A DNA stretch of 64,000 nt from Rhizobium etli 8C-3 (GTDB taxonomy: Bacteria > Pseudomonadota > Alphaproteobacteria > Rhizobiales > Rhizobiaceae): positions 189,001 to 253,000 of the forward strand of contig NZ_CP017241.1 in NCBI RefSeq assembly GCF_001908375.1, written 5' to 3'. Positions 9,524 through 17,254 of this stretch are shown here, piece after piece. The notes beneath the pieces were generated by a model. That model was not told where the DNA came from. It worked only from the letters and a program-made list of their open reading frames with translations, and ran no database searches. The first letter of the stretch is position 1. The number at the start of each line of letters is the position of its first letter. The translations under genes and the position numbers were made by a program.

Positions 9524-9667
9524 CGTTCTTGTCCTGAAAAAATGGTCGAGCAGAGCCGCAATGTCAGTGATTTGGCGACGCACTGCAAGCAAGCTCCCCG
9601 GCTAAAAGATTTCCGTGACAGAATGATGATCAGGCGGCGACATAGAACTTTCCTTGTAAGCTGAGCC

Positions 9668-10285
9668 TTAGCCATCATGCCGGCAAAGGAAGTCTTCGGC
9701 CGACAGTGCACGGAAAGCCTCAAGCGCTGCACGCAGCCGTGAATGTTCCCAGTCCCACCAGGCAAGTTTGTCCATGCGCTCGCCGATTTCCTTGGGAAAG
9801 CGCTCACGGATAAGCTTTGCGGGAACGCCGCCGACGATCGTATAGGGTGCGACATTGCTGGAAACGACGGCGCCTGCGCCGATCACCGAACCATTGCCGA
9901 CGGTGACGCCGGGCAGGATGGTGGCCCCGTGGCCGATCCAGACGTCATGGCCGATGACGACGCGATTGGAACGCCGCCATTCGAAGAATTCCGTCTCCAT
10001 GTTCGCATCCGGCCAGTAGTCCGCGGCGCGATAGGTGAAGTGATGCAACGTGGCGCGCCATGTCGGATGGTTGGTCGCGTTGATGCGGACGGCGGCGGCA
10101 ATATTGACGAACTTGCCGATCGTCGCGCACCAGATGGAGCCGTCCTGCATGATGTAGGAATAATCGCCGAATTCGACTTCGCTGATCCGGCAGCGCTCGG
10201 ATATTTCGGTATAACGGCCAAGGGTGGCATCGCTGACGGAGGCGGTCTCATGAATAAAGGGCATGTCGCCCAGCTTCCGGCTCAT
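9668..10285 (-). CDS. Left-handed beta-helix acetyltransferase of phosphonate operons
   Basis: 205 residues with hexapeptide-repeat character (IGHDVWIGHGATILPGVTVG, then IGAGAVVSSNVAPYTIVGGVPAKLI). This resembles chloramphenicol/virginiamycin O-acetyltransferases and the phosphonate-operon subfamily TIGR03308. It probably transfers an acetyl group from acetyl-CoA, perhaps to an aminoalkylphosphonate, as the unrelated GNAT enzyme PhnO does in E. coli; that role is inference. The start ATG at 10285 overlaps the phnL stop by four bases; an in-frame ATG at 10264 (MPFIHETASV) is the alternative. Confidence 0.85.
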   Translation of the reverse strand: MSRKLGDMPFIHETASVSDATLGRYTEISERCRISEVEFGDYSYIMQDGSIWCATIGKFVNIAAAVRINATNHPTWRATLHHFTYRAADYWPDANMETEFFEWRRSNRVVIGHDVWIGHGATILPGVTVGNGSVIGAGAVVSSNVAPYTIVGGVPAKLIRERFPKEIGERMDKLAWWDWEHSRLRAALEAFRALSAEDFLCRHDG

Positions 10286-10992
10286 GCTGCAAGCGCCTTT
10301 CGCGGTGAAAACTGCTGGACGTCGAGGATGCGATCGGCGACCGCCTCTCGCACCTCCTCGTCATGGAATATGCCGAGAAGGGCAACACCTGCCTTTTTTT
10401 TCTCCGCGATCATGCCGATGACAACGGCGCGGTTTCTTGCGTCGAGAGAAGCGGTCGGCTCATCGAGCAGCAGCACCATATGCTCCGTTATGAAACCGCG
10501 AGCGATGTTGACGCGCTGCTGCTCGCCACCCGAGAAAGTCGCAGGCGGCAATTGCCATAGCGCTTCGGGAAGGTTGAGCTTTTCGAGTAGTGCTGCAGCC
10601 TTTTCGCGAGCGCCGGCTGCCGCCTCGCCAAGGGCAACCAGCGGTTCGGCAACGACATCGATCGCGGCAACGCGCGGCACGGTGCGCAGGAACTGACTGA
10701 CATAGCCGAGCGTATGACGCCGGACATCGATAATGGTGCGTGGGTCCGCAGAGGCAAGGTCGACAATCCGGGCCTTGTGGCTGATCAGGATCTGGCCGGC
10801 GTCGACTGCGTAATTGCCGTAAATCATCTTGAGCAGGGAACTCTTGCCGATCCCCGAAGGACCGCCAAGGACGACGCATTGGCTGGCGGCAACGGAGAAG
10901 GCGACATCGGAGACGACCGGCAGCTTGATGCCGTCGCGCAAATGCATGGTGAAGCTCTTCGAGACTTCGGAAACGACGAGGGGCGTTGCCAT
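10282..10992 (-). CDS. phnL: C-P lyase ABC-type ATPase PhnL
   Basis: A 236-residue ABC ATPase: Walker A LGGPSGIGKSSLLKM near 40, signature FSGGEQQRVNIARG, Walker B VLLLDEPTASLD. PhnL and PhnK are not transporter subunits; they dock on the PhnGHIJ core and use ATP during the C-P lyase cycle. It lies 12 bases after phnK and overlaps the acetyltransferase gene. Confidence 0.95.
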   Translation of the reverse strand: MATPLVVSEVSKSFTMHLRDGIKLPVVSDVAFSVAASQCVVLGGPSGIGKSSLLKMIYGNYAVDAGQILISHKARIVDLASADPRTIIDVRRHTLGYVSQFLRTVPRVAAIDVVAEPLVALGEAAAGAREKAAALLEKLNLPEALWQLPPATFSGGEQQRVNIARGFITEHMVLLLDEPTASLDARNRAVVIGMIAEKKKAGVALLGIFHDEEVREAVADRILDVQQFSPRKALAA

Positions 10993-11004
10993 GATTGTTG
11001 CCTT

Positions 11005-11781
11005 TCAGACCTGCAGGATCGATGAGACGAGCAATTGCGTGTAGGGCTCGCGTGGGTCATCGAGCACCCGATCGGTCAAACCGTGTTCGATGACACAGCC
11101 GTCCTTCATCACCATCATGCGATGCGAGAGCAGACGCGCGACTGCGAGATCGTGTGTGACGATGATGGCCGAAAGGCCGAGATCATTGACGAGACCGCGA
11201 ACCAGATCGAGCAGGCGCGCCTGAACCGAGACGTCGAGGCCGCCGGTCGGTTCGTCCATGAAGACGAGCCGCGGCTTGGTGACGAGATTGCGAGCGATCT
11301 GCAAGCGCTGGCGCATGCCGCCAGAGAAAGCACGGGGCTGATCATCGATACGGCTGGCGTCGATTTCGACACGCTCCAACCAATCGACGGCCGTCGAGCG
11401 GATTTGGCCGTAGTGCCGATCGCCAATCGCCATCAGCCGTTCGCCGACATTGGCGCCGGCCGAAACGGTCATGCGCAGGCCGTCGGCCGGATTCTGGTGC
11501 ACGAAACCCCAATCGGTGCGCATCAGGAAGCGACGCTCTGCCTCGTTCATCCGGTAGAGATCGCGATAGTTGCCGTCGCGCATATGATATTCGACGCTAC
11601 CGGTCGTCGGCATCAGGCGCGTCGAGATGCAATTGAGTAGCGTCGTTTTCCCGGAACCGGACTCGCCGACGACAGCCAGCACTTCGCCGGGCCAGAGTTC
11701 GAAAGATGCATTCCGGCAGCCGATACGATTGCCGTAGAATTTCGAGACGTCGTTGACTTTGAGAAGAGGGGCGTCGGTCAC
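11005..11781 (-). CDS. phnK: C-P lyase ABC-type ATPase PhnK
   Basis: 258 residues from a GTG at 11781 whose GTGA overlaps the phnJ stop by four bases. The frame stays open 147 bases further upstream inside phnJ, but the ABC fold begins with LLKVNDVSKFYG, so the longer form is not real. Walker [15 protein letters not shown], signature FSGGMRQRLQIARN and Walker B LVFMDEPTGGLD are intact. PhnK binds the PhnJ side of the core complex and is needed for phosphonate cleavage in vivo. Confidence 0.94.
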   Translation of the reverse strand: MTDAPLLKVNDVSKFYGNRIGCRNASFELWPGEVLAVVGESGSGKTTLLNCISTRLMPTTGSVEYHMRDGNYRDLYRMNEAERRFLMRTDWGFVHQNPADGLRMTVSAGANVGERLMAIGDRHYGQIRSTAVDWLERVEIDASRIDDQPRAFSGGMRQRLQIARNLVTKPRLVFMDEPTGGLDVSVQARLLDLVRGLVNDLGLSAIIVTHDLAVARLLSHRMMVMKDGCVIEHGLTDRVLDDPREPYTQLLVSSILQV

Positions 11782-12656
11782 TCCGCAGCCTCCTTCGGCG
11801 CAAGCATCTCGCCTGCGTGTCCCTGCTCGCGGCGGTCTTCGCAATGATCGGTATCCGAGCAGACGAACATACGTCCTCCCTTGTCGTCGAGGATCACTTC
11901 GTCGAGATAGACGTCCTGCGCGCCGCAAAGCGCGCAGGGCTTGCCGAAGCGCTGGATCTCGAAAGGGTAGTCTTCGAAATCGAGGCTGACGACTTCCGTA
12001 TAGGGCGGCACGGCGTAGATCCGTTTCTCGCGGCCGGCGCCGAACAGCTGCAGTGCATCCGACATATGCATTTTCGGATTGTCGAATTTCGGCGTCGGAG
12101 AAGGGTCCATCACGTAGCGGCCGGCGACCTTGACCGGATAGGCATAGGTCTTGGAGATGCGGCCGTTATGGGCGATGTCCTCATAGAGCTTCACATGCAT
12201 GAGGCCGTATTCTTCCAGCGCATGCATTTTTCGCGTTTCGGTTTCGCGCGGCTCGAGGAAGCGGAGCGGTTCGGGAATCGGCACTTGATAGACGAGCACT
12301 TGGTTGGCTGCGAGCGGCTCTTCAGGGATGCGGTGACGCGTCTGGATGATCGTCGCATCTTTGGTGTGAGTGGTCGCCGCGACGTTTGCAACCTTCTGGA
12401 AGAAGGCGCGGATGGAGACAGCGTTCGTGGTGTCGTCGGCGCCCTGGTCGATGACCTTGAGCACGTCGTCCGGTCCAATGATCGAAGCGGTCACCTGGAC
12501 CCCACCGGTACCCCAACCATAGGGCATGGGCATTTCGCGCGAAGCAAAAGGCACCTGATAACCGGGAATCGCGATGGCCTTCAAGATGGCACGGCGGATC
12601 ATCCGCTTGGTCTGTTCGTCGAGATAGGCGAAGTTGTAGGTGGCAAGATCGCTCAT
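11778..12656 (-). CDS. phnJ: C-P lyase catalytic subunit PhnJ (radical SAM)
   Basis: A 292-residue PhnJ. The four cysteines that define the family are present near the C-terminus with the E. coli spacing: CALC, then 22 residues to FVC, then six to the next Cys in SDTDHC. Three ligate a 4Fe-4S cluster and the fourth forms the thiyl radical that attacks the phosphonate. It splits alpha-D-ribose 1-methylphosphonate 5-phosphate to methane and the 1,2-cyclic phosphate. It overlaps phnI by one base and phnK by four. The substituted glycine region GWGTGGVQVT near 48 is also conserved. Confidence 0.97.
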   Translation of the reverse strand: MSDLATYNFAYLDEQTKRMIRRAILKAIAIPGYQVPFASREMPMPYGWGTGGVQVTASIIGPDDVLKVIDQGADDTTNAVSIRAFFQKVANVAATTHTKDATIIQTRHRIPEEPLAANQVLVYQVPIPEPLRFLEPRETETRKMHALEEYGLMHVKLYEDIAHNGRISKTYAYPVKVAGRYVMDPSPTPKFDNPKMHMSDALQLFGAGREKRIYAVPPYTEVVSLDFEDYPFEIQRFGKPCALCGAQDVYLDEVILDDKGGRMFVCSDTDHCEDRREQGHAGEMLAPKEAAE

Positions 12657-13762
12657 TATTCAGCCGCCTCCTTGGTGGTGTCGCCGCCGGCACGGTTGGC
12701 TTCGAAGTCGCGGCGCATTCGGCGCACGAGGTGCAGTTCGGCCTGGAAATCCACGTAGTGCGGCAATTTCAGATGCTCGACGAAGCCGGTCGCCTGGACA
12801 TTGTCGGAGTGAGAAATGACGAACTCCTCGTCTTGTGCCGGCGCCGTGATGTCTTCCCCGAGCTCTTCGGCGCGTAGGGCGCGATCGACCAGCGACATTG
12901 ACATCGCCTTCCGTTCGCTCTGGCCGAAGACGAGGCCGTAACCGCGCGTGAATTGCGGCGGGGCCTTGGCCGAACCCTTGAACTGATTGACCATCTGGCA
13001 CTCGGTCAACTGGATCGTGCCAAGCGACACGGCAAAGCCGAGTTCTGGAACGTAAAATTCGACTTCGACCTCGCCGATGCGGATTTCCCCGGTGAAGGGA
13101 TGATTGCGGCCATAGCCCCGTTGCGTGGAGTAGCCGAGTGCCAGGAGGAAGCCCTCGTCGCCGCGAGCGAGCGCCTGCAGGCGAAGGTCGCGGCTCATCG
13201 GAAACTCCATCGGTTCACGGGTAAGGTCACCGATCTCGTGATCTTCCGGCATATCGCCGTCGGCCTCGATCAGCCCCTCCTGGCCAAGGATCTCCGACAC
13301 GCGCATGATGCGGCCGGCTTCTGCCGGGCGTTGGGCCGGTTCTTCAACGGACTCGTCGGAAAGCAGCGAAGGATCGAGCAGCCGGTGCGTGTAGTCGAAG
13401 GTTGGACCGAGAAGCTGGCCGCCAGGCAAATCCTTGTAGGTCGCCGAAACGCGACGCTCGATCTTCATCGCCGCGGTGTCGAGCGGTTTCGAATAGCCGA
13501 AGCGTGGCAGCGTCGTGCGATAGGCGCGCAGCAGGAAAATTGCCTCGATCATGTCGCCGCGCGATTGACGGATGGCAAGTGCGGCGAGCGTGCGGTCGTA
13601 GAGCGAGGCTTCCGCCATGACACGGTCGACGGCAAGCGCCAGCTGTGCGACGATCTGGTCGATGCCTATCGCAGGCAGCGAGCGGTCGCCGCGACGGCGG
13701 TCGGCCAGCAGGCGATGGGCATTGTCGATGGCGGCCTCACCTCCTTTGACGGCAACATACAT
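12656..13762 (-). CDS. phnI: C-P lyase core subunit PhnI
   Basis: A 368-residue PhnI beginning MYVAVKGGEAAIDNAHRLL. With PhnG, PhnH and PhnL it replaces adenine of ATP with a phosphonate to make ribose 1-methylphosphonate 5-triphosphate; PhnI alone acts as a nucleosidase. It lies three bases after phnH and its TGATG junction with phnJ is tightly coupled. No truncation seen. Confidence 0.96.
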   Translation of the reverse strand: MYVAVKGGEAAIDNAHRLLADRRRGDRSLPAIGIDQIVAQLALAVDRVMAEASLYDRTLAALAIRQSRGDMIEAIFLLRAYRTTLPRFGYSKPLDTAAMKIERRVSATYKDLPGGQLLGPTFDYTHRLLDPSLLSDESVEEPAQRPAEAGRIMRVSEILGQEGLIEADGDMPEDHEIGDLTREPMEFPMSRDLRLQALARGDEGFLLALGYSTQRGYGRNHPFTGEIRIGEVEVEFYVPELGFAVSLGTIQLTECQMVNQFKGSAKAPPQFTRGYGLVFGQSERKAMSMSLVDRALRAEELGEDITAPAQDEEFVISHSDNVQATGFVEHLKLPHYVDFQAELHLVRRMRRDFEANRAGGDTTKEAAE

Positions 13763-13765
13763 GGC

Positions 13766-14374
13766 TCACATCTCCGTTGCGATGATCTTGGTGGTGCGCG
13801 GCAAGCAGAGAAAACGGCTGCCTGCCGTCATGACGAGGTCGATGCCACGCGGAAAGAGGGCGCGGTTTTCCGTCCACAGACGCAGGAACGCCTGCGGCAG
13901 GCCGGCCGGCGCAATCTCGCTGACGCCTTGAATGCCGGGGCCCGTCAAGGCGAGCCGGGAGCCGCCTTCGAGGCCTGCAAGCTCGACGATCAGCGTCGTC
14001 GAGCGATCCGGATATTCTTGGGTTCCCAAGGCAAAGAGTCCGAACGAGGAAAGCGCCACGCCGTGCTCGATAAAGGCAAATCGGGCTTCAGTCCTTTCCG
14101 GCACCACGTATGCGCCGGTGTGAAAGGCGAGCCAATCGACCATTGAGGATTTGGCGAGTCGGGAAGATAGCCAGACTGGTGTCTCATGGTCGCACAGCGT
14201 CAGTGCAATTGCGGCTGCGGCCATGCCAAGTGGCGCAGGTGGCGCGACTTCTGGCGCGATGGTCTGGATCGTGCCGGGCCGCGCCATGCCGTCCATCATG
14301 GCCTTGAAGACGCTTTGGGCGTGGAAGACCGGTTGGCCAAATCCGCCCGTCAGGGCTTCTGTCTTGATGTTCAT
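13766..14374 (-). CDS. phnH: C-P lyase core subunit PhnH
   Basis: 202 residues from the ATG at 14374 (MNIKTEALTGGFGQPVFHAQ); upstream in-frame codons lie inside phnG and do not belong. The segment VFKAMMDGMARPGTIQ is typical of PhnH, a dimeric structural subunit of the PhnGHIJ core with a PLP-transferase-like fold but no cofactor. Stop of phnG and start of phnH overlap as TGATG. Confidence 0.94.
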   Translation of the reverse strand: MNIKTEALTGGFGQPVFHAQSVFKAMMDGMARPGTIQTIAPEVAPPAPLGMAAAAIALTLCDHETPVWLSSRLAKSSMVDWLAFHTGAYVVPERTEARFAFIEHGVALSSFGLFALGTQEYPDRSTTLIVELAGLEGGSRLALTGPGIQGVSEIAPAGLPQAFLRLWTENRALFPRGIDLVMTAGSRFLCLPRTTKIIATEM

Positions 14375-14850
14375 CAGTCGTCTCCGCGCACCATTGTGAA
14401 GAAATCGACCCGTGTCGCCGCCGTCTCGTCCGCCTTGCGCCGATCGACCCCGGCGATCCGGGCCGCGATTGGCAAAAGAAGCCTCTCCTCGACGAAATCC
14501 TTCATCGCATCGTCCTGCCACAGTGCGTCGAAGATCGCGGCAAGCCTTGCCTTTTCGCGATCGGTGCCAAGCGCCTGTGCATGCCCCACGGCGCCAGACC
14601 CAAGCTTCATTGTCGCGCGCGTAACCGTGACCTCGCCGAGATTGAAGGAGGCGCCGCCGCCGCCGATGCGGCCGCGCACCATGACGAGGCCGGTTTCCGG
14701 TCCGCGCACCGGCTGGACCGCTGGCTTGTCCGTGATTGCCTCAAAGGCTTCAACGAGTTCGTTCCGTTCAGCCCGCGCGAGAAGATCGGCAACGCGCTTG
14801 CGCTCACTGGCTGGCTGGGTCACATGACTCTGGTGCTTTGCTGATGTCAT
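14374..14850 (-). CDS. phnG: C-P lyase core subunit PhnG
   Basis: 158 residues, first gene of the minus-strand phn operon. Recognisable PhnG features are a leading helix ERKRVADLLARAERNELVEA and a central GLVMVRGRIGGGGASFNLGE followed by VTVTRATMKL. PhnG binds PhnI in the core complex. The ATG at 14850 lies 15 bases from the PhnF-like operator and 68 bases from the Pho-box-like repeat, so its leader carries both control sites. Confidence 0.94.
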   Translation of the reverse strand: MTSAKHQSHVTQPASERKRVADLLARAERNELVEAFEAITDKPAVQPVRGPETGLVMVRGRIGGGGASFNLGEVTVTRATMKLGSGAVGHAQALGTDREKARLAAIFDALWQDDAMKDFVEERLLLPIAARIAGVDRRKADETAATRVDFFTMVRGDD

Positions 14851-14864
14851 TGCCGTTCCTTAAA

Positions 14865-14882
14865 TGTCTATTGATATAGACA
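14865..14882. promoter_or_regulatory. Palindromic operator, probable PhnF site
   Basis: TGTCTATtgatATAGACA is a perfect inverted repeat with 7-bp arms and a four-base centre, lying between phnG and phnF. GntR/HutC-family regulators, including PhnF studied in Mycobacterium, bind short palindromes with a TATAGAC-like half-site, and this is the only such palindrome in the interval. It sits downstream of the predicted phnG start site, so a bound repressor could block elongation or initiation. Confidence 0.65.
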
Positions 14883-14917
14883 ACCGTACAAGGTAGTTGT
14901 AGCCTTAAGGGGAGGAC

Positions 14918-14935
14918 GTGACAAGCGTGTGACAA
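14918..14935 (-). promoter_or_regulatory. Pho-box-like direct repeat upstream of phnG
   Basis: Read towards phnG the sequence is TTGTCACACGCTTGTCAC: two TTGTCAC units with an 11-base period. The PhoB consensus is two CTGTCAT units with the same period, and orientation is right for activating phnG. C-P lyase operons are classical phosphate-starvation genes, so activation by PhoB is likely. Confidence 0.7.
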
Positions 14936-14965
14936 CACTCAAGCGAAAGTGCAGGGCTGGAACGA

Positions 14966-15703
14966 ATGGCCGGACTGAACCAGGTACAGAGACAAACGGG
15001 CGTGGCGCTCTGGCGTCAGATCGCCGACCGTATTCGCGACGCTATCGGTTCCGGGGCTTATGACGAGACCGGCATGGTGCCGCCGGAAACGGTCCTGGCG
15101 CTGCAATTCGGGGTCAATCGTCATACGGTCCGAAGCGCGCTTGCTGCCCTTGCTCAGGAAGGGATCGTGCGCGCAGTGCAGGGCCGCGGCACCCTGATCG
15201 AGCGCAAGGAGAGGCTGAATTTCCCGATTACGCGGCGCACGCGCTTCACCGCTGGTATCGGCGCTCAGGCGCGCGAGATGCGCGGCCTGCTGCTCGACCA
15301 TGCGCAAGAGAGAGCCGATGCTGACGTTGCGCGCTGGCTGAGACTTAGGTCCGGGACCGCGGTGATTCGCCTCGAAACATTGCGTCTGGCCGACAAGCGG
15401 CCGGTATCTTGCGCAACGACATGGTTTCCGGCAGACCGGTTTGCCGGTATCGACGAAGTCTATCGCAAGACGGAATCGATCACCAAGGCCTTTGCCGAGC
15501 TCGGCCTGCCGGATTACGTCCGTGCAACGACCGAGATTACCGCCGCCCACGCCGATTCACACGACATTGCCACGCTGGAATTGACGCCGGGCGCCATCCT
15601 GCTCGTCGCCAAGGCGACGAATACCGATCTTGACGGCGTGCCGGTTCAATATTCGATCAGCCGCTTTGCAGCCGACAGGGTGAAGTTCACGATAGAGAAC
15701 TGA
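14966..15703 (+). CDS. phnF: GntR/HutC-family regulator PhnF
   Basis: 245 residues. An N-terminal GntR winged helix (about 10-75) contains LQFGVNRHTVRSALAALAQ and GIVRAVQGRGTLI; a UTRA ligand-binding domain fills residues 95-240. It is divergent from phnG with 115 bases between the genes, the position of phnF regulators of C-P lyase operons. By analogy it represses phn genes through the palindrome at 14865-14882 until a phosphonate-derived ligand or phosphate starvation relieves it. Start ATG at 14966, with GGGCTGG-like sequence upstream as a weak ribosome site. Confidence 0.92.
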   Translation: MAGLNQVQRQTGVALWRQIADRIRDAIGSGAYDETGMVPPETVLALQFGVNRHTVRSALAALAQEGIVRAVQGRGTLIERKERLNFPITRRTRFTAGIGAQAREMRGLLLDHAQERADADVARWLRLRSGTAVIRLETLRLADKRPVSCATTWFPADRFAGIDEVYRKTESITKAFAELGLPDYVRATTEITAAHADSHDIATLELTPGAILLVAKATNTDLDGVPVQYSISRFAADRVKFTIEN

Positions 15704-15707
15704 ATTG

Positions 15708-15735
15708 AAAAAGCCGGGCAGCGAGCCCGGCTTTT
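15708..15735. terminator. Bidirectional terminator between phnF and gpmA
   Basis: AAAAAGCCGGGC at 15708-15719 pairs with GCCCGGCTTTT at 15725-15735 across a five-base loop. There is an A run on one side and a T run on the other, so it can end transcription of both convergent genes, phnF and gpmA. Confidence 0.88.
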
Positions 15736-15753
15736 GAATGAGATTTCGAAGGC

Positions 15754-16389
15754 TTAATGGGCCCCGGACATGTCGCCGAGCACTTCCTTGGAAGCGACGG
15801 TGGAGTCGGAATTGAGCTTGTAGACCATGGGAACGCCGGTCGCGAGGTTGAGTGCCAGGATCTGCTCCTTGGTCAGGCGGTCCAGCACCATGACCAGCGA
15901 ACGCAGCGAGTTGCCGTGGGCAGCGACAAGCACTTTTTCACCGCGCAATACGCGTGGAAGAATCTCGGTGAGATAGTACGGCCAGACGCGCGCGCCCGTA
16001 TCGCGCAGGCTTTCGCCGCCAGGAGGGGGGACGTCGTAGGAACGCCGCCAGATATGAACCTGCTCCTCGCCCCATTTGGCGCGTGCATCGTCCTTGTTGA
16101 GGCCCGAGAGGTCACCGTAATCGCGCTCGTTAAGCGCCTGGTCGCGGATCGTCTCGAGGTCCGGCTGGCCGATTTTGTCGAGAATGAGCGTAAGCGTGTG
16201 CTGCGCGCGCACGAGCGCCGACGTGAAGGCGATATCGAATTTCATGCCGTAGTCGGCGAGCGCCTGTCCACCCGCATTGGCTTCTTCGATACCGAGTTCC
16301 GTGAGACCTGGATCCTTCCAGCCGGTGAAGAGATTTTTCAGGTTCCAGTCGCTCTGGCCGTGGCGAACGAGGACGAGGGTGCCGCTCAT
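15754..16389 (-). CDS. gpmA: 2,3-bisphosphoglycerate-dependent phosphoglycerate mutase
   Basis: 211 residues from the ATG at 16389 ([16 protein letters not shown]). It has the phosphohistidine motif LVRHGQ near 7-12, [10 protein letters not shown] near 84-93 and the second His in [10 protein letters not shown]. It interconverts 3- and 2-phosphoglycerate in glycolysis. It is shorter than the E. coli enzyme (250), which is usual for rhizobial GpmA. It is the last gene before the terminator, 22 bases after dapB. Confidence 0.96.
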   Translation of the reverse strand: MSGTLVLVRHGQSDWNLKNLFTGWKDPGLTELGIEEANAGGQALADYGMKFDIAFTSALVRAQHTLTLILDKIGQPDLETIRDQALNERDYGDLSGLNKDDARAKWGEEQVHIWRRSYDVPPPGGESLRDTGARVWPYYLTEILPRVLRGEKVLVAAHGNSLRSLVMVLDRLTKEQILALNLATGVPMVYKLNSDSTVASKEVLGDMSGAH

Positions 16390-16411
16390 GAAATATGCCT
16401 CCGTAATGAGA

Positions 16412-17236
16412 TCAATGTGAAGGGAGCCCGAGCACGTCGAGCATGGAGTAGAAGCCGGGCTTCTTGTCGCGCGCCCAGAGCGCCGCCTTGATGGCGCCTC
16501 GAGCGAAGATCGAACGGTCAGCGGCGCTGTGCGACATCGATACAATCTCGCCTTCTCCGGCGAAGAGGACGGAATGTTCTCCGATCACCGAACCGCCGCG
16601 CAGCGTCGCAAAGCCGACCGTACCCGTTTGGCGCGCGCCGGTATGGCCGTCGCGAACGCGGACGGATTGCGCCGACAGGTCGATATTCCGGCCTTTGGCG
16701 GCAGCTTCTCCCAGAAGCAATGCGGTGCCCGACGGCGCATCGACCTTGCGCTTGTGGTGCATTTCGAGGATTTCGATATCCCAATCGGCAGCGTCGAGCG
16801 CTCGTGCGGCCTGCTCCACGAAAACGCTGAGGAGGTTCACGCCAAGACTCATATTGCCCGATTTCACGATACGCGCATGACGCGATGCTGCCACGATTTT
16901 GGCATTATCCGCATCCGAACACCCGGTGGTGCCGATGACATGGACGATACGCGCCTGAGCGGCGAGTGCAGCAAATTCGTTTGTTGTCCCGGGCGTCGTA
17001 AAATCCAGGACGCCGTCGGCATGAAGAAAGGCCGCGAGAGGATCGTCGCCAATGGTGACGCCGTTTGGTCCAAGGCCTGCAATTTCGCCTGCATCCTTGC
17101 CGACGAATGGCGAACCAGACCGGGCCACGGCCGCATGCAGCGTGACACCCTCCATGGCATGGATAAGCCGGATCAGCGCCTGTCCCATGCGACCCGCTGC
17201 CCCCACCACCACCAGCTTCATCGCAGTATCGCTCAT
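16412..17236 (-). CDS. dapB: 4-hydroxy-tetrahydrodipicolinate reductase
   Basis: 274 residues. The N-terminal nucleotide-binding fold shows [16 protein letters not shown] (about 9-24). The catalytic region [22 protein letters not shown] has the His-His-x-Arg-x-Lys signature near 159-165 and the APSGT substrate loop. It reduces the cyclic dipicolinate intermediate on the route to lysine and meso-diaminopimelate. It lies between the exporter gene (18-base gap) and gpmA (22-base gap), so it is very probably co-transcribed with them. Confidence 0.97.
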   Translation of the reverse strand: MSDTAMKLVVVGAAGRMGQALIRLIHAMEGVTLHAAVARSGSPFVGKDAGEIAGLGPNGVTIGDDPLAAFLHADGVLDFTTPGTTNEFAALAAQARIVHVIGTTGCSDADNAKIVAASRHARIVKSGNMSLGVNLLSVFVEQAARALDAADWDIEILEMHHKRKVDAPSGTALLLGEAAAKGRNIDLSAQSVRVRDGHTGARQTGTVGFATLRGGSVIGEHSVLFAGEGEIVSMSHSAADRSIFARGAIKAALWARDKKPGFYSMLDVLGLPSH

Positions 17237-17254
17237 GTCAGCTCATAATCCGTG

